64,000 nt of DNA from Pseudomonas sp. S30 (lineage in GTDB: Bacteria > Pseudomonadota > Gammaproteobacteria > Pseudomonadales > Pseudomonadaceae): the NCBI RefSeq assembly GCF_016518545.1, contig NZ_JACVTO010000008.1:1-64000 (forward strand), given 5' to 3'. The stretch's first letter is position 1. Each line of letters begins with the position of its first letter. A program made the translations under genes and the position numbers. Positions 9,359 through 17,294 of this stretch are shown piece after piece. Under the pieces are notes generated by a model. That model searched no databases. It worked only from the letters and a program-made list of their open reading frames with translations, and was not told the origin of the DNA.

Positions 9359-9525
9359 GCAGTGGCCGTTCGCGGTCATCGGCCAGGGGTTCGCACTCGG
9401 ACGACATCGACAAGTGCCTGGCGGCCCTTGGCGGTAAATCACAGCGGCATTGCGCCGCCCCTTGTGAATGGTCCGTACGCTGGGTAACGTGGCCGCTCGA
9501 TCCATGCGACCCCGGAGTTCGCCCG

Positions 9526-10200
9526 ATGCGCCTCACCCCTTCCCTGCTGCTCGCTACCCTGCTGCCGGTGTTCGCCGGTTGCCAGATGTTCGCCGACCCA
9601 CCGAACGACCCCAACCTCGGCAGTACTCGCATGCAGGGCGAATTGAGCGCAGCAGGCGGTCAGCTCCTGTTCAAGCCGTGCAGCGAAGCGCGCCGCTTCG
9701 TCGTCAACGACGCGGCAGGCACCGGCATCCTGCAGGAAGCCGCCAACCTCGCTGCAGGCCCCAAGGACACCTTGTTCGCCGATCTTCGCGGGCGCCTGGC
9801 GGGCAGCCGTGCCGCCAACAGTGACGGCCAGCTGGACGTCACCCGGCTGTACCGTGTCGAGGCCTCGGCCAGTGCCTGCACCGACCCCAATTTCAAGCAG
9901 TTGACGCTGCGCGCCGCCGGTCACGAACCCGACTGGGACGTCAAGGCCAGCGGCAAGGGCATGGTGATCAACCGTGCCGGCAAAGATCCACTGCCGCTGC
10001 CGTACCTGGAAGAACAGATGCCGGGTGGCGGCCTGAGCCTGTCCAGCGAGGCCAATGGTCAGCGGGTCGAGCTGTGGGTGGCGCCGCAGCGCTGCAGCGA
10101 GCGGGGCAGCGGTGCCATGCGCCATCTTCGCGCCGAGTTGCGCATCGATGGGCAGACCCTCCACGGCTGCGCGTACTACGGCGGGGCGCGAGACAACTGA
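9526..10200 (+). CDS. Predicted lipoprotein, COG3650-like
   Basis: 224 aa. The N-terminus is a lipoprotein signal peptide ending in the lipobox FAGC (Cys19), so the protein is probably anchored to an envelope membrane. The body contains repeated strands of the type seen in the COG3650 membrane-protein family (ELSAAGGQLLFKPCSEARRF and LRAAGHEPDWDVKASGKGM), with three further cysteines. The function is unknown. It is alone between livF and the FAD dehydrogenase, with 103 bases to the next start, so a shared transcript is possible but not shown. Confidence 0.8.
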   Translation: MRLTPSLLLATLLPVFAGCQMFADPPNDPNLGSTRMQGELSAAGGQLLFKPCSEARRFVVNDAAGTGILQEAANLAAGPKDTLFADLRGRLAGSRAANSDGQLDVTRLYRVEASASACTDPNFKQLTLRAAGHEPDWDVKASGKGMVINRAGKDPLPLPYLEEQMPGGGLSLSSEANGQRVELWVAPQRCSERGSGAMRHLRAELRIDGQTLHGCAYYGGARDN

Positions 10201-10303
10201 TCGCCGGGCGCGTTTATGCTGCCAGTCGGGACGGCGAACAGCTTATACTTGGCGGTTTGTTCAAAGCCGCCGGCCGTCCATGGCCGGGATACTGGATCCT
10301 GCC

Positions 10304-11917
10304 ATGCTACGAATCACCGAACTGAAGCTGCCCCTGGACCATCCTGACGAGGCCCTGCGCGAGGCCATCGTCCAGCGCCTGGGCATCCGCGACGATCAGC
10401 TGCTGAGCTTCAATCTGTTCAAACGCAGCTACGATGCGCGCAAGAAGAACAGCGAGCTGCTGTTCATCTATACCATCGACCTGCAGACCAGCAACGAAGC
10501 CGAGCTGCTGCAACGCTTCGCCGATGACCATAATGTCGGCGTCGCGCCGGATGTGACCTATAAGTTTGTCGGACACGCACCGGCGGACCTGGTGCAACGG
10601 CCGATCGTGGTGGGATTCGGTCCATGCGGGATCTTCGCCGGCCTGCTGCTGGCGCAAATGGGCTTCAAGCCGATCGTGCTGGAGCGCGGCAAGGAAGTGC
10701 GCCAGCGCACCAAGGATACCTGGGGCCTGTGGCGCAAGAGCGTGCTGAACCCTGAATCCAACGTGCAGTTCGGCGAGGGCGGCGCCGGCACCTTCTCCGA
10801 CGGCAAGCTCTACAGTCAGATCAAGGATCCCCAGCACCATGGCCGCAAGGTGCTCGAAGAGTTCGTCAAGGCAGGTGCGCCGGACGAGATCCTGTACATC
10901 AACAAACCGCATATCGGCACCTTCCGCCTGACCAGCATGGTCGAGAAGATGCGCGAGGAAATCATCGCCCTTGGCGGAGAGATCCGCTTCCAGGAAAAGG
11001 TGACCGACCTGCTGGTTGAGGGCGAGCAACTCACCGGCGTGGTCCTGCACAGCGGCGAACGACTGCATTCGCGGCACGTGGTGCTGGCCCTTGGGCACAG
11101 CGCGCGCGACACCTTCCGGATGCTGCACGCCCGAGGCGTGTACATGGAAGCCAAGCCGTTCTCGGTCGGTTTTCGCATCGAGCATCCGCAGTCGCTGATC
11201 GACAAGGCGCGCCTGGGCAAGTACGCAGGCCATCCCAAGCTCGGTGCAGCGGACTACAAGCTGGTGTATCACGCCAGCAACGGGCGCTCGGTCTACAGCT
11301 TCTGCATGTGCCCAGGCGGCACGGTGGTGGCGGCGACCAGCGAACCGGGCCGGGTGGTGACCAATGGCATGAGCCAGTACTCGCGAAACGAACGCAATGC
11401 CAATTCGGGTATCGTGGTTGGCATCGATCCCGAGCGGGACTACCCGGGGGGGCCTCTTGCAGGGATCGAACTGCAGGAGCGGCTGGAAGCCCACGCCTAC
11501 GTGCTGGGCGGCAGCAATTACCAGGCGCCGGCGCAGCTGGTGGGCGACTTCGTCGCTGGGCGCCCTTCTACCGTGCTAGGCAGCGTCGAACCCTCGTACA
11601 AACCGGGCATCGCCCTGGGCGATCTCGCCCCGAGCCTGCCGGACTTCGCCATCCAGGCGATTCGTGAGGCGCTGCCAGCCTTCGATCGCCAGATCAAGGG
11701 CTACAACCTGCACGACGCCGTGCTGACCGGAATCGAGACACGCACCTCGTCGCCGCTGCGTATCACGCGAGGACCGGACTATCAGAGCCTGAACCTCAAG
11801 GGCCTGTTCCCGGCCGGTGAGGGTGCAGGCTACGCGGGTGGCATTCTGTCGGCGGGCGTGGATGGCATTCGCATCGCCGAAGCGGTGGCGCGCAACATGC
11901 TTGGGCTGGACGGCTGA
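10304..11917 (+). CDS. NAD(P)/FAD-dependent dehydrogenase, COG2509 family
   Basis: 537 aa flavoprotein of unknown substrate. I chose the ATG at 10304 (MLRITELKLP) because homologs begin there. The frame stays open further upstream, but that stretch overlaps the preceding lipoprotein gene. An N-terminal ~100-residue domain precedes the FAD Rossmann motif VVGFGPCGIFAG near residue 101. A central GEGGAGTFSDGKL motif and the C-terminal FAD motif FPAGEGAGYAGGILSAGVDG complete the fold. Relatives are annotated as uncharacterised FAD-dependent dehydrogenases. Confidence 0.88.
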   Translation: MLRITELKLPLDHPDEALREAIVQRLGIRDDQLLSFNLFKRSYDARKKNSELLFIYTIDLQTSNEAELLQRFADDHNVGVAPDVTYKFVGHAPADLVQRPIVVGFGPCGIFAGLLLAQMGFKPIVLERGKEVRQRTKDTWGLWRKSVLNPESNVQFGEGGAGTFSDGKLYSQIKDPQHHGRKVLEEFVKAGAPDEILYINKPHIGTFRLTSMVEKMREEIIALGGEIRFQEKVTDLLVEGEQLTGVVLHSGERLHSRHVVLALGHSARDTFRMLHARGVYMEAKPFSVGFRIEHPQSLIDKARLGKYAGHPKLGAADYKLVYHASNGRSVYSFCMCPGGTVVAATSEPGRVVTNGMSQYSRNERNANSGIVVGIDPERDYPGGPLAGIELQERLEAHAYVLGGSNYQAPAQLVGDFVAGRPSTVLGSVEPSYKPGIALGDLAPSLPDFAIQAIREALPAFDRQIKGYNLHDAVLTGIETRTSSPLRITRGPDYQSLNLKGLFPAGEGAGYAGGILSAGVDGIRIAEAVARNMLGLDG

Positions 11918-12099
11918 GCGCAGTATCGAGGGGGTGGAGGATCTGCCCCTGCTTTCCGACATTTCCTGCCTAGTGGGCGATTTTTCGTTCAGCTCGCAGC
12001 GGGGGCGTCCTCTAGAGTTGACTCGACCAGATAGCAACACGTTATAACAAAAAAGAATATAGTTTTTGTTTTAAAGCATAACTCTGCACGCTAGGGTGT

Positions 12100-13326
12100 A
12101 TGCCTGTTTCTCGCCTTGTCGTGGAGTCGCTTTCCGTGCGCAGCCTCATCAATCGTTTCCTGCAGCTGGAGTCCGCCAGCGGACTCCTGTTGATTGCGGC
12201 GGCCGTCGTCGCTCTGATCATCAATAATTCACCGCTCTCGCAGATCTACGTCAGCTTCCTGGAGATGCCGGTCGGCGTGCAGGTCAGCCAGTTGCAGATC
12301 GCCAAGCCCCTGCTGCTGTGGATCAACGACGGCCTGATGGCGCTGTTCTTCCTGCTGATCGGCCTGGAGGTCAAGCGCGAGGTCTTCGAGGGCCAATTGT
12401 CCAGACCCTCGCAGATCATCCTGCCCGCCACGGCCGCCGTGGGAGGCATGCTGGTCCCGGCGCTGATCTACTGGTTCATCAACCGTGACAATCCGGCCAC
12501 GCTGGCCGGCTGGGCCATACCCACGGCCACCGACATCGCCTTCGCCCTCGGTGTGCTGGCGCTGCTCGGCAAGCGCGTGCCGGTATCGCTGAAACTCTTC
12601 CTCATGACCCTGGCGATCATCGACGACCTGGGCGCCATCATCATCATCGCCCTGTTCTACTCAGCGGCCCTGTCGACCTTGGCGCTGACGCTGGCAGGTG
12701 TCTGCCTGCTGACGCTGCTGGGCATGAACCGACTCGGCGTGAGGCGCCTGGCACCCTATCTGCTGGTAGGGCTGGTGCTTTGGGTCTGCGTATTGAAAAG
12801 CGGTATCCACGCGACACTCGCGGGCGTCACGCTGGCGATGTTCATACCGCTCAAAAGCGTCGACAAGCAGGCGCCCTCGCCGCTGCTGACCCTGGAGCAT
12901 GCGCTGCATCCCTGGGTGGCCTACGCGATCCTGCCCCTGTTCGCCTTCGCCAATGCCGGCGTTTCGCTGACCGGCGTAACGGCCCAGAGCTTCATCCACT
13001 CGGTCCCGCTGGGGGTCGCGGTAGGACTTCTGCTGGGCAAGACGATCGGGGTGTTCGGCCTGACCTGGATCGCCATCCGCCTGCGCCTGGCTTCGCTGCC
13101 GGACGGCGCCAACTGGGGACAGGTATTCGGCGTGGCGATCCTGTGCGGCATCGGCTTCACCATGAGCCTGTTCGTCGGCTCGCTGGCATTTCCGTCGGGT
13201 GCGAGCGAATACGCCGGTGAGGACCGCATGGGAATTCTGACAGGGTCCTTCTTCGCGGCGGTTATCGGTTACCTGGTGACGGCAGTAGCCAGTCGCCAGC
13301 GAGGGCGGGTGCCGCACAGGCCGTGA
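12100..13326 (+). CDS. nhaA: Na+/H+ antiporter NhaA
   Basis: Inner-membrane electrogenic sodium/proton antiporter, 408 aa, exchanging cytosolic Na+ for external H+ in pH and salt homeostasis. The ion-binding aspartates are present in [10 protein letters not shown] (D175, D176) and the unwound-helix motif ATDIAF (D145). [20 protein letters not shown] is the conserved TM2-loop region. It is monocistronic, with an AT-rich leader (12040-12085) and an intrinsic terminator just after the stop. Some family members start about ten codons downstream of this ATG. Confidence 0.95.
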   Translation: MPVSRLVVESLSVRSLINRFLQLESASGLLLIAAAVVALIINNSPLSQIYVSFLEMPVGVQVSQLQIAKPLLLWINDGLMALFFLLIGLEVKREVFEGQLSRPSQIILPATAAVGGMLVPALIYWFINRDNPATLAGWAIPTATDIAFALGVLALLGKRVPVSLKLFLMTLAIIDDLGAIIIIALFYSAALSTLALTLAGVCLLTLLGMNRLGVRRLAPYLLVGLVLWVCVLKSGIHATLAGVTLAMFIPLKSVDKQAPSPLLTLEHALHPWVAYAILPLFAFANAGVSLTGVTAQSFIHSVPLGVAVGLLLGKTIGVFGLTWIAIRLRLASLPDGANWGQVFGVAILCGIGFTMSLFVGSLAFPSGASEYAGEDRMGILTGSFFAAVIGYLVTAVASRQRGRVPHRP

Positions 13327-13338
13327 CCCCCAGGCGAC

Positions 13339-13374
13339 AAAAAACCCGACTGGCCTGGCCGAGTCGGGTTTTTT
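13339..13374. terminator. Bidirectional intrinsic terminator between nhaA and the convergent lipoprotein gene
   Basis: AAAAAACCCGACT pairs with AGTCGGGTTTTTT around a GC-rich loop. The A-run on one side and the T-run on the other allow termination in both directions, fitting the two convergent genes. Confidence 0.9.
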
Positions 13375-13386
13375 GCTACCTGGCGA

Positions 13387-13851
13387 TCAGTGCGTGACGC
13401 GGCTGGTACCATCGACGGTCATGATGCGCACACGCTCGCCAACGCGGAAGATCTCGTTTTCCTGGACCTGCTGGACGTAGGCCCGCGTGCTGCCATCGTC
13501 TTCACGTACGGTGATTTCCACACCTTGGGTACGGGTCAGGCCTTCTTCGGCCGCCGAGCCCGCCAGGCCACCTGCCACCGCACCGATCACAGCCGCGACG
13601 ATGCTGCCGCGACCACCACCGATCGCACTACCCGCCACGCCGCCGACGATGGCGCCGGCGCCTCCACCGATCGGGGTCTTGCTACCCTCGATCTTCACCG
13701 GGCGCAGAGATTCGATGGTACCCATGCGCACGGTTTGTACGCGACGGGCTTCATCACGGGAATAGCTGTCACCGGTCAAGCTGGACTGGCAGCCGCCGAG
13801 CAACAACGCCATGGTGGTGAAGCTCGCGACAAGCAAAACGGATTTACGCAT
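13387..13851 (-). CDS. Glycine-zipper outer-membrane lipoprotein, SlyB-like
   Basis: 154 aa. The signal peptide ends in the lipobox LGGC (Cys21). A glycine-zipper region follows (GGGAGAIVGGVAGSAIGGG, then AVIGAVAGGLAGSAAEE), typical of the Rick_17kDa/SlyB lipoproteins. The C-terminal small beta domain contains VEITVREDDGSTRAYVQ. Relatives sit in the outer membrane and support envelope integrity; the exact role here is not known. It faces nhaA across a shared terminator. Confidence 0.88.
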   Translation of the reverse strand: MRKSVLLVASFTTMALLLGGCQSSLTGDSYSRDEARRVQTVRMGTIESLRPVKIEGSKTPIGGGAGAIVGGVAGSAIGGGRGSIVAAVIGAVAGGLAGSAAEEGLTRTQGVEITVREDDGSTRAYVQQVQENEIFRVGERVRIMTVDGTSRVTH

Positions 13852-14280
13852 GGGAAATCTCCATAAGTCAGGTGTCCATTAGACTCCGCACGTGAAGAGG
13901 TGTCACGGTGCCAAGGCTATAAAATTGTTTTCATTCAGCTCACATACAGGCGAACGCGTGTTGGCATGCGCTTGATGCTGAGACCAATGATAGTCATGGA
14001 ATGCTTCATCGTCGTGCTGACCCGCCATGCCAGACTGATTCTCACCCTCGACTACCTGCGGATCTGTCGCTATCGCCGGCGGCAGCTGAGGGGATCTTGG
14101 CAGATGCGCCTACCCGCTGCGGCAACTCCTTGGGCTCCGCCTGGATGGCCTAGGGCATGGGTAGAGCAGATCATTAGACGGCAACTGACCGGGTCGCTGC
14201 GCAAGCGAGCGGACGACCCGGGCTGTGTACGTGCGGTGTCTGCAGGTCCAGCAGGCGCGCCGATGCTGGCACGCCGACGC
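13852..14280. other. 429-base intergenic region, no gene recognised
   Basis: This lies between the promoter side of the glycine-zipper lipoprotein gene and the 3' end of pdxH. I see no convincing gene on either strand. At 14190-14220 CGGGTCG pairs with CGACCCG around a short inner stem, a hairpin that may terminate pdxH transcription or be a REP-like element. Confidence 0.5.
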
Positions 14281-14928
14281 TCATGGCGCCAACCGCTCGC
14301 GCTGCCACTGGCCGGCGATCAGCCGATAATTCAGCCGATCGTGCAGGCGACTGGAGCGCCCTTGCCAGAATTCGACCCGCTCGGGTATCAGACGGTAGCC
14401 GCCCCAGTATTCCGGACAGTCAGGCTGGCTGTCCGAAAAGCGCGACTGCGTCGCCTTGACCAGACCTTCCAGTTGCGCGCGGTCGGCAATGACCCGGCTC
14501 TGGGGAGAAGCCCACGCGCCCAGGCGACTGCCCAGTGGCCGCACTTGGAAATAGTCGTTCGACTCCTTGGCCGAGACTTTTTCCACCTGCCCCTCGATGC
14601 GCACCTGGCGCTCCAGCGCCGGCCAGAAGAAGGTCATCGCGGCGAATGGATTGACCAGAAGCTGCTGGCCTTTGGCACTCTCATAGTTGGTGAAGAAAGT
14701 GAACCCACGCTCATCGAGGCCCTTGAGCAACAGTACCCGACAATGGGGACGACCCTGGCCGTCGACCGTGGCCAGGGTCATCGCGTTCGCCTCCACCGGC
14801 GGCTGTTCGGTCTGCACCGCGTCGCCGAACCAGTGATGAAACAAGGCGAAGGGTTCATCGGGGGCTTGTGCCTCCGACAAGCCGTCACGGGTGTAGTCGC
14901 GGCGCATGTCCGCCAGGGTCTGGGTCAT
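14281..14928 (-). CDS. pdxH: Pyridoxamine 5'-phosphate oxidase
   Basis: FMN-dependent enzyme of 215 aa that oxidises pyridoxine or pyridoxamine 5'-phosphate to pyridoxal 5'-phosphate, the last step of B6 cofactor synthesis and salvage. Recognisable motifs are [19 protein letters not shown], the FMN-binding [15 protein letters not shown], and the C-terminal [18 protein letters not shown] with RLHDR. It lies 21 bases downstream of the OmpA-like lipoprotein gene on the same strand, so the two are probably co-transcribed. Confidence 0.97.
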   Translation of the reverse strand: MTQTLADMRRDYTRDGLSEAQAPDEPFALFHHWFGDAVQTEQPPVEANAMTLATVDGQGRPHCRVLLLKGLDERGFTFFTNYESAKGQQLLVNPFAAMTFFWPALERQVRIEGQVEKVSAKESNDYFQVRPLGSRLGAWASPQSRVIADRAQLEGLVKATQSRFSDSQPDCPEYWGGYRLIPERVEFWQGRSSRLHDRLNYRLIAGQWQRERLAP

Positions 14929-14949
14929 CGCTGCGTGTTCCTCGAACGA

Positions 14950-15945
14950 TCAGTTGGTCTTCGCAGGGTTGTTGGCGGCCACTTTCTTGTCCGCAGCGGG
15001 TGCGGCTTTTTTCGCCGCAGGCTTGGCAGCGGCTTTCTTGGCAGCAGGTTTCGCCGCAGCCTTGGTCGCGGTTTTCTTCGCCGCAGGTTTGCTGGCGGCC
15101 TTCGCTGCAGGCTTGGCGGCGGGCTTGGCGACTGCGGCCTTGGCCGGTGCCTTGGTGTCCTGGGCTGCGACCACGGCTGCCGGTACCGGAGCGGTAGGCG
15201 GAACACTCTGCTGGTACTTGGCGAGCAGCGCGAGCATGGTGTTCTGGGGCGTCAGAAGCATTTCCACACGACGGTTCAAGGCCCGACCTTCGACGCTGTC
15301 ATTGGCGGCGCGGGGCATCACCGAACCCATGCCCTTGAGGTTCAGGCGGTCGCGCTGCAAACCGCTGAGACGGAAGATCGCCGAAACCGAAGCGGCGCGC
15401 TCGAGGCTGAGCTTCTGGTTGGCGGCCGCGACACCGCTGGTGTCGGCATGCCCCAGGACGAGCACGGCGGTCTTCGGGTCGCCCTCGACGACCTTGGCCA
15501 CGCGAGTGATCGGCCCCAGGGACGCCGGCAGCAGCATGTTCGGACGATCCGGATTGTAGGAGCCATCCACGGGCAGCGTCACCGCCAGGACATCATCGCG
15601 ACGCTCGATTTCCAGTTTGCTGTCCTTGGCCGCTTCGCGCAGCTTCGGCTCGTACTCGTCCAGCCAGGCCTGAGTGGCCTTTTTGTCGATCTTCGGTACG
15701 ACGGGGGCTGCAGCCTGTTGTTCACTGGCGCCGAACGGCCACCACCAGCGGCTGCTGCTCTCGGACTTGGCATCGGCCTGGGCGACCTTTTCGCTGACCG
15801 CAGCCTTGACCTGCTGATCGGCCACTTGGTCCGAGCCGAACGGCCACCAACTCAGGGCACCGCTCTTGGTGCCTTCCTGGGATTGGCTGGCGCAGCCGGT
15901 CATGGCCAGGCACAGGGCCAGTGCTAAGGTTTTATGTGAAGACAT
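14950..15945 (-). CDS. OmpA-family lipoprotein with Ala/Lys/Pro-rich C-terminal tail
   Basis: 331 aa using the ATG at 15945, which opens a lipoprotein signal peptide with lipobox MTGC (Cys18). An upstream in-frame start exists at 16014 but would bury the signal. Two WWPFG motifs follow the anchor. The OmpA-like peptidoglycan-binding domain (VLVLGHADTSGVAAANQKLS to ALNRRVEMLL) spans about residues 165-245. The last ~75 residues are a low-complexity tail of AAKPAAKKAA-type units, resembling histone H1-like AlgP tails. It is upstream of pdxH in a likely operon. The basic tail is unusual for an envelope protein. Confidence 0.85.
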   Translation of the reverse strand: MSSHKTLALALCLAMTGCASQSQEGTKSGALSWWPFGSDQVADQQVKAAVSEKVAQADAKSESSSRWWWPFGASEQQAAAPVVPKIDKKATQAWLDEYEPKLREAAKDSKLEIERRDDVLAVTLPVDGSYNPDRPNMLLPASLGPITRVAKVVEGDPKTAVLVLGHADTSGVAAANQKLSLERAASVSAIFRLSGLQRDRLNLKGMGSVMPRAANDSVEGRALNRRVEMLLTPQNTMLALLAKYQQSVPPTAPVPAAVVAAQDTKAPAKAAVAKPAAKPAAKAASKPAAKKTATKAAAKPAAKKAAAKPAAKKAAPAADKKVAANNPAKTN

Positions 15946-16043
15946 CAGCAATACACCATGAATTAAAAAGAGATTTTGCCCACCCGAGGTGGCGTCGGCA
16001 TTGAGGATAGTCAAAGCAATCGGGCATTACCCGCATTACCCGA

Positions 16044-17189
16044 TCAAAGGCAACTGGCCAACACCCGCACCAGTTTCTGCGCACGCGGATCCATCAGCAC
16101 GTAAGGGCCGAGGGTATTGGTGACGAACCCAAAGGCGACATCCCGCTCCGGGTCGGCAAAGCCGACCGATCCGCCCGCACCGGGATGACCGAATGCCCGG
16201 GCGCCCAGGCCGAAGGTGGCATTGGCCAACTCAGGCTGATCGAGCATGCAGCCCAGGCCGAAGCGAGTCGGCGTAAGCAACGTGCGGTCCTGTCCACGAC
16301 TGTGCTCGCGGGTCAGTTCATCGAGCAGCTCGGACTCCAGCAGGCTGCCGTCGAGCAGGCCGGCGTAAAAACCCGCCAGGCTGCGGGCAGTGCCGTGGCC
16401 ATTGGCCGCAGGCTGCTGCATCCGGCGCCACTCCGGCTTGTTGGTGCTGGTGAGGATCGCCGGCGGGTTGGTGAAGGCGCGGGTCGACAGCGCCTCAGGC
16501 TCTCGCAGGGTCACCTGCAGCAGGCGCTGGGCCGCTGCATCGCCGGCGATGCCCTTCGCTCGGGAGATGTGCGCGACCCGGTGGAACTCTTCGTCGGCCA
16601 GGCCGATGTGGAAGTCCAGCCCCAGGGGCCGCGCGGTACGGGCCACGATGGACTCGCCGGGACTGCGCCCGTCGGCGCGGCGAATCAACTCGCCGATCAG
16701 CCAGCCGTAGGTGATCGCCGCGTAGCCATGTTCGCTGCCGGGTGTCCACCATGGCGCCTCGGCCGCTAGCACCTGGACCATGGCCTGCCAGTCATAGAGC
16801 GCCTCGCCAGGTAGCAATCGGCGAATGGCGGGAAGACCGGCACGGTGACTGAGCAGTTGGCGCAGGGTGACGCTTTCCTTGCCGGCCTGGGCGAATTCGG
16901 GCCAGTAGCGCGCCACAGGGACGTCCAGTGCGAGCTTGCCCTCGCCCACCAGTTGCAACGCCGTCACCGCAGTGAAGGTCTTGGTGCAGGAAAACAGGTT
17001 GGCGAGGGTGTCACTGTGCCAGGCATGCGCTGCGTCCTTGTCGGCGCTACCCGCCCACAGGTCGACGACGGTCTCGCCGCCCACCTGTATGCACAGCGCT
17101 GCTCCGCGCTCTTGGGGAGCGTCGAACAGCGCGGCGAACGCCTCACGTACCGCCTCGAACTTCAGCTCATAGTGACCCTGGATCTGCAC
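16044..17189 (-). CDS. Serine hydrolase of the beta-lactamase / family VIII esterase fold
   Basis: 381 aa cytosolic-looking hydrolase without a signal peptide. The catalytic SxxK motif is SCTK (S67, K70), and a tyrosine motif lies in HGYAAITYGWL. GHPGAGGSVGFADPERDVAF near the C-terminus replaces the KTG box, as in EstB-like family VIII esterases. It probably cleaves esters rather than beta-lactams; the natural substrate is unknown. It is 105 bases downstream of the glycoside hydrolase gene on the same strand. Confidence 0.88.
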   Translation of the reverse strand: MQIQGHYELKFEAVREAFAALFDAPQERGAALCIQVGGETVVDLWAGSADKDAAHAWHSDTLANLFSCTKTFTAVTALQLVGEGKLALDVPVARYWPEFAQAGKESVTLRQLLSHRAGLPAIRRLLPGEALYDWQAMVQVLAAEAPWWTPGSEHGYAAITYGWLIGELIRRADGRSPGESIVARTARPLGLDFHIGLADEEFHRVAHISRAKGIAGDAAAQRLLQVTLREPEALSTRAFTNPPAILTSTNKPEWRRMQQPAANGHGTARSLAGFYAGLLDGSLLESELLDELTREHSRGQDRTLLTPTRFGLGCMLDQPELANATFGLGARAFGHPGAGGSVGFADPERDVAFGFVTNTLGPYVLMDPRAQKLVRVLASCL

Positions 17190-17294
17190 CCGCCCGCTCC
17201 CTGTAACACTTGCCAGACAAAGGCGAGCATTGTTTCAGTAGTTGGCAGGTTTGCCTACTGAATGTGGCTGGAAGGTTGTCAGAAAGCGGCCAAA

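Noticed and set aside
13900..15927. A 675-codon open frame on the + strand
   Set aside because: It runs antisense through pdxH and the OmpA-like lipoprotein gene, both with clear family motifs. Its translation is low-complexity and matches nothing; GC-rich antisense frames of this kind are common.
16044..17189. Serine hydrolase considered as an AmpC-type antibiotic resistance gene
   Set aside because: No signal peptide, no KTG box and no typical YxN motif; the pattern fits family VIII esterases.
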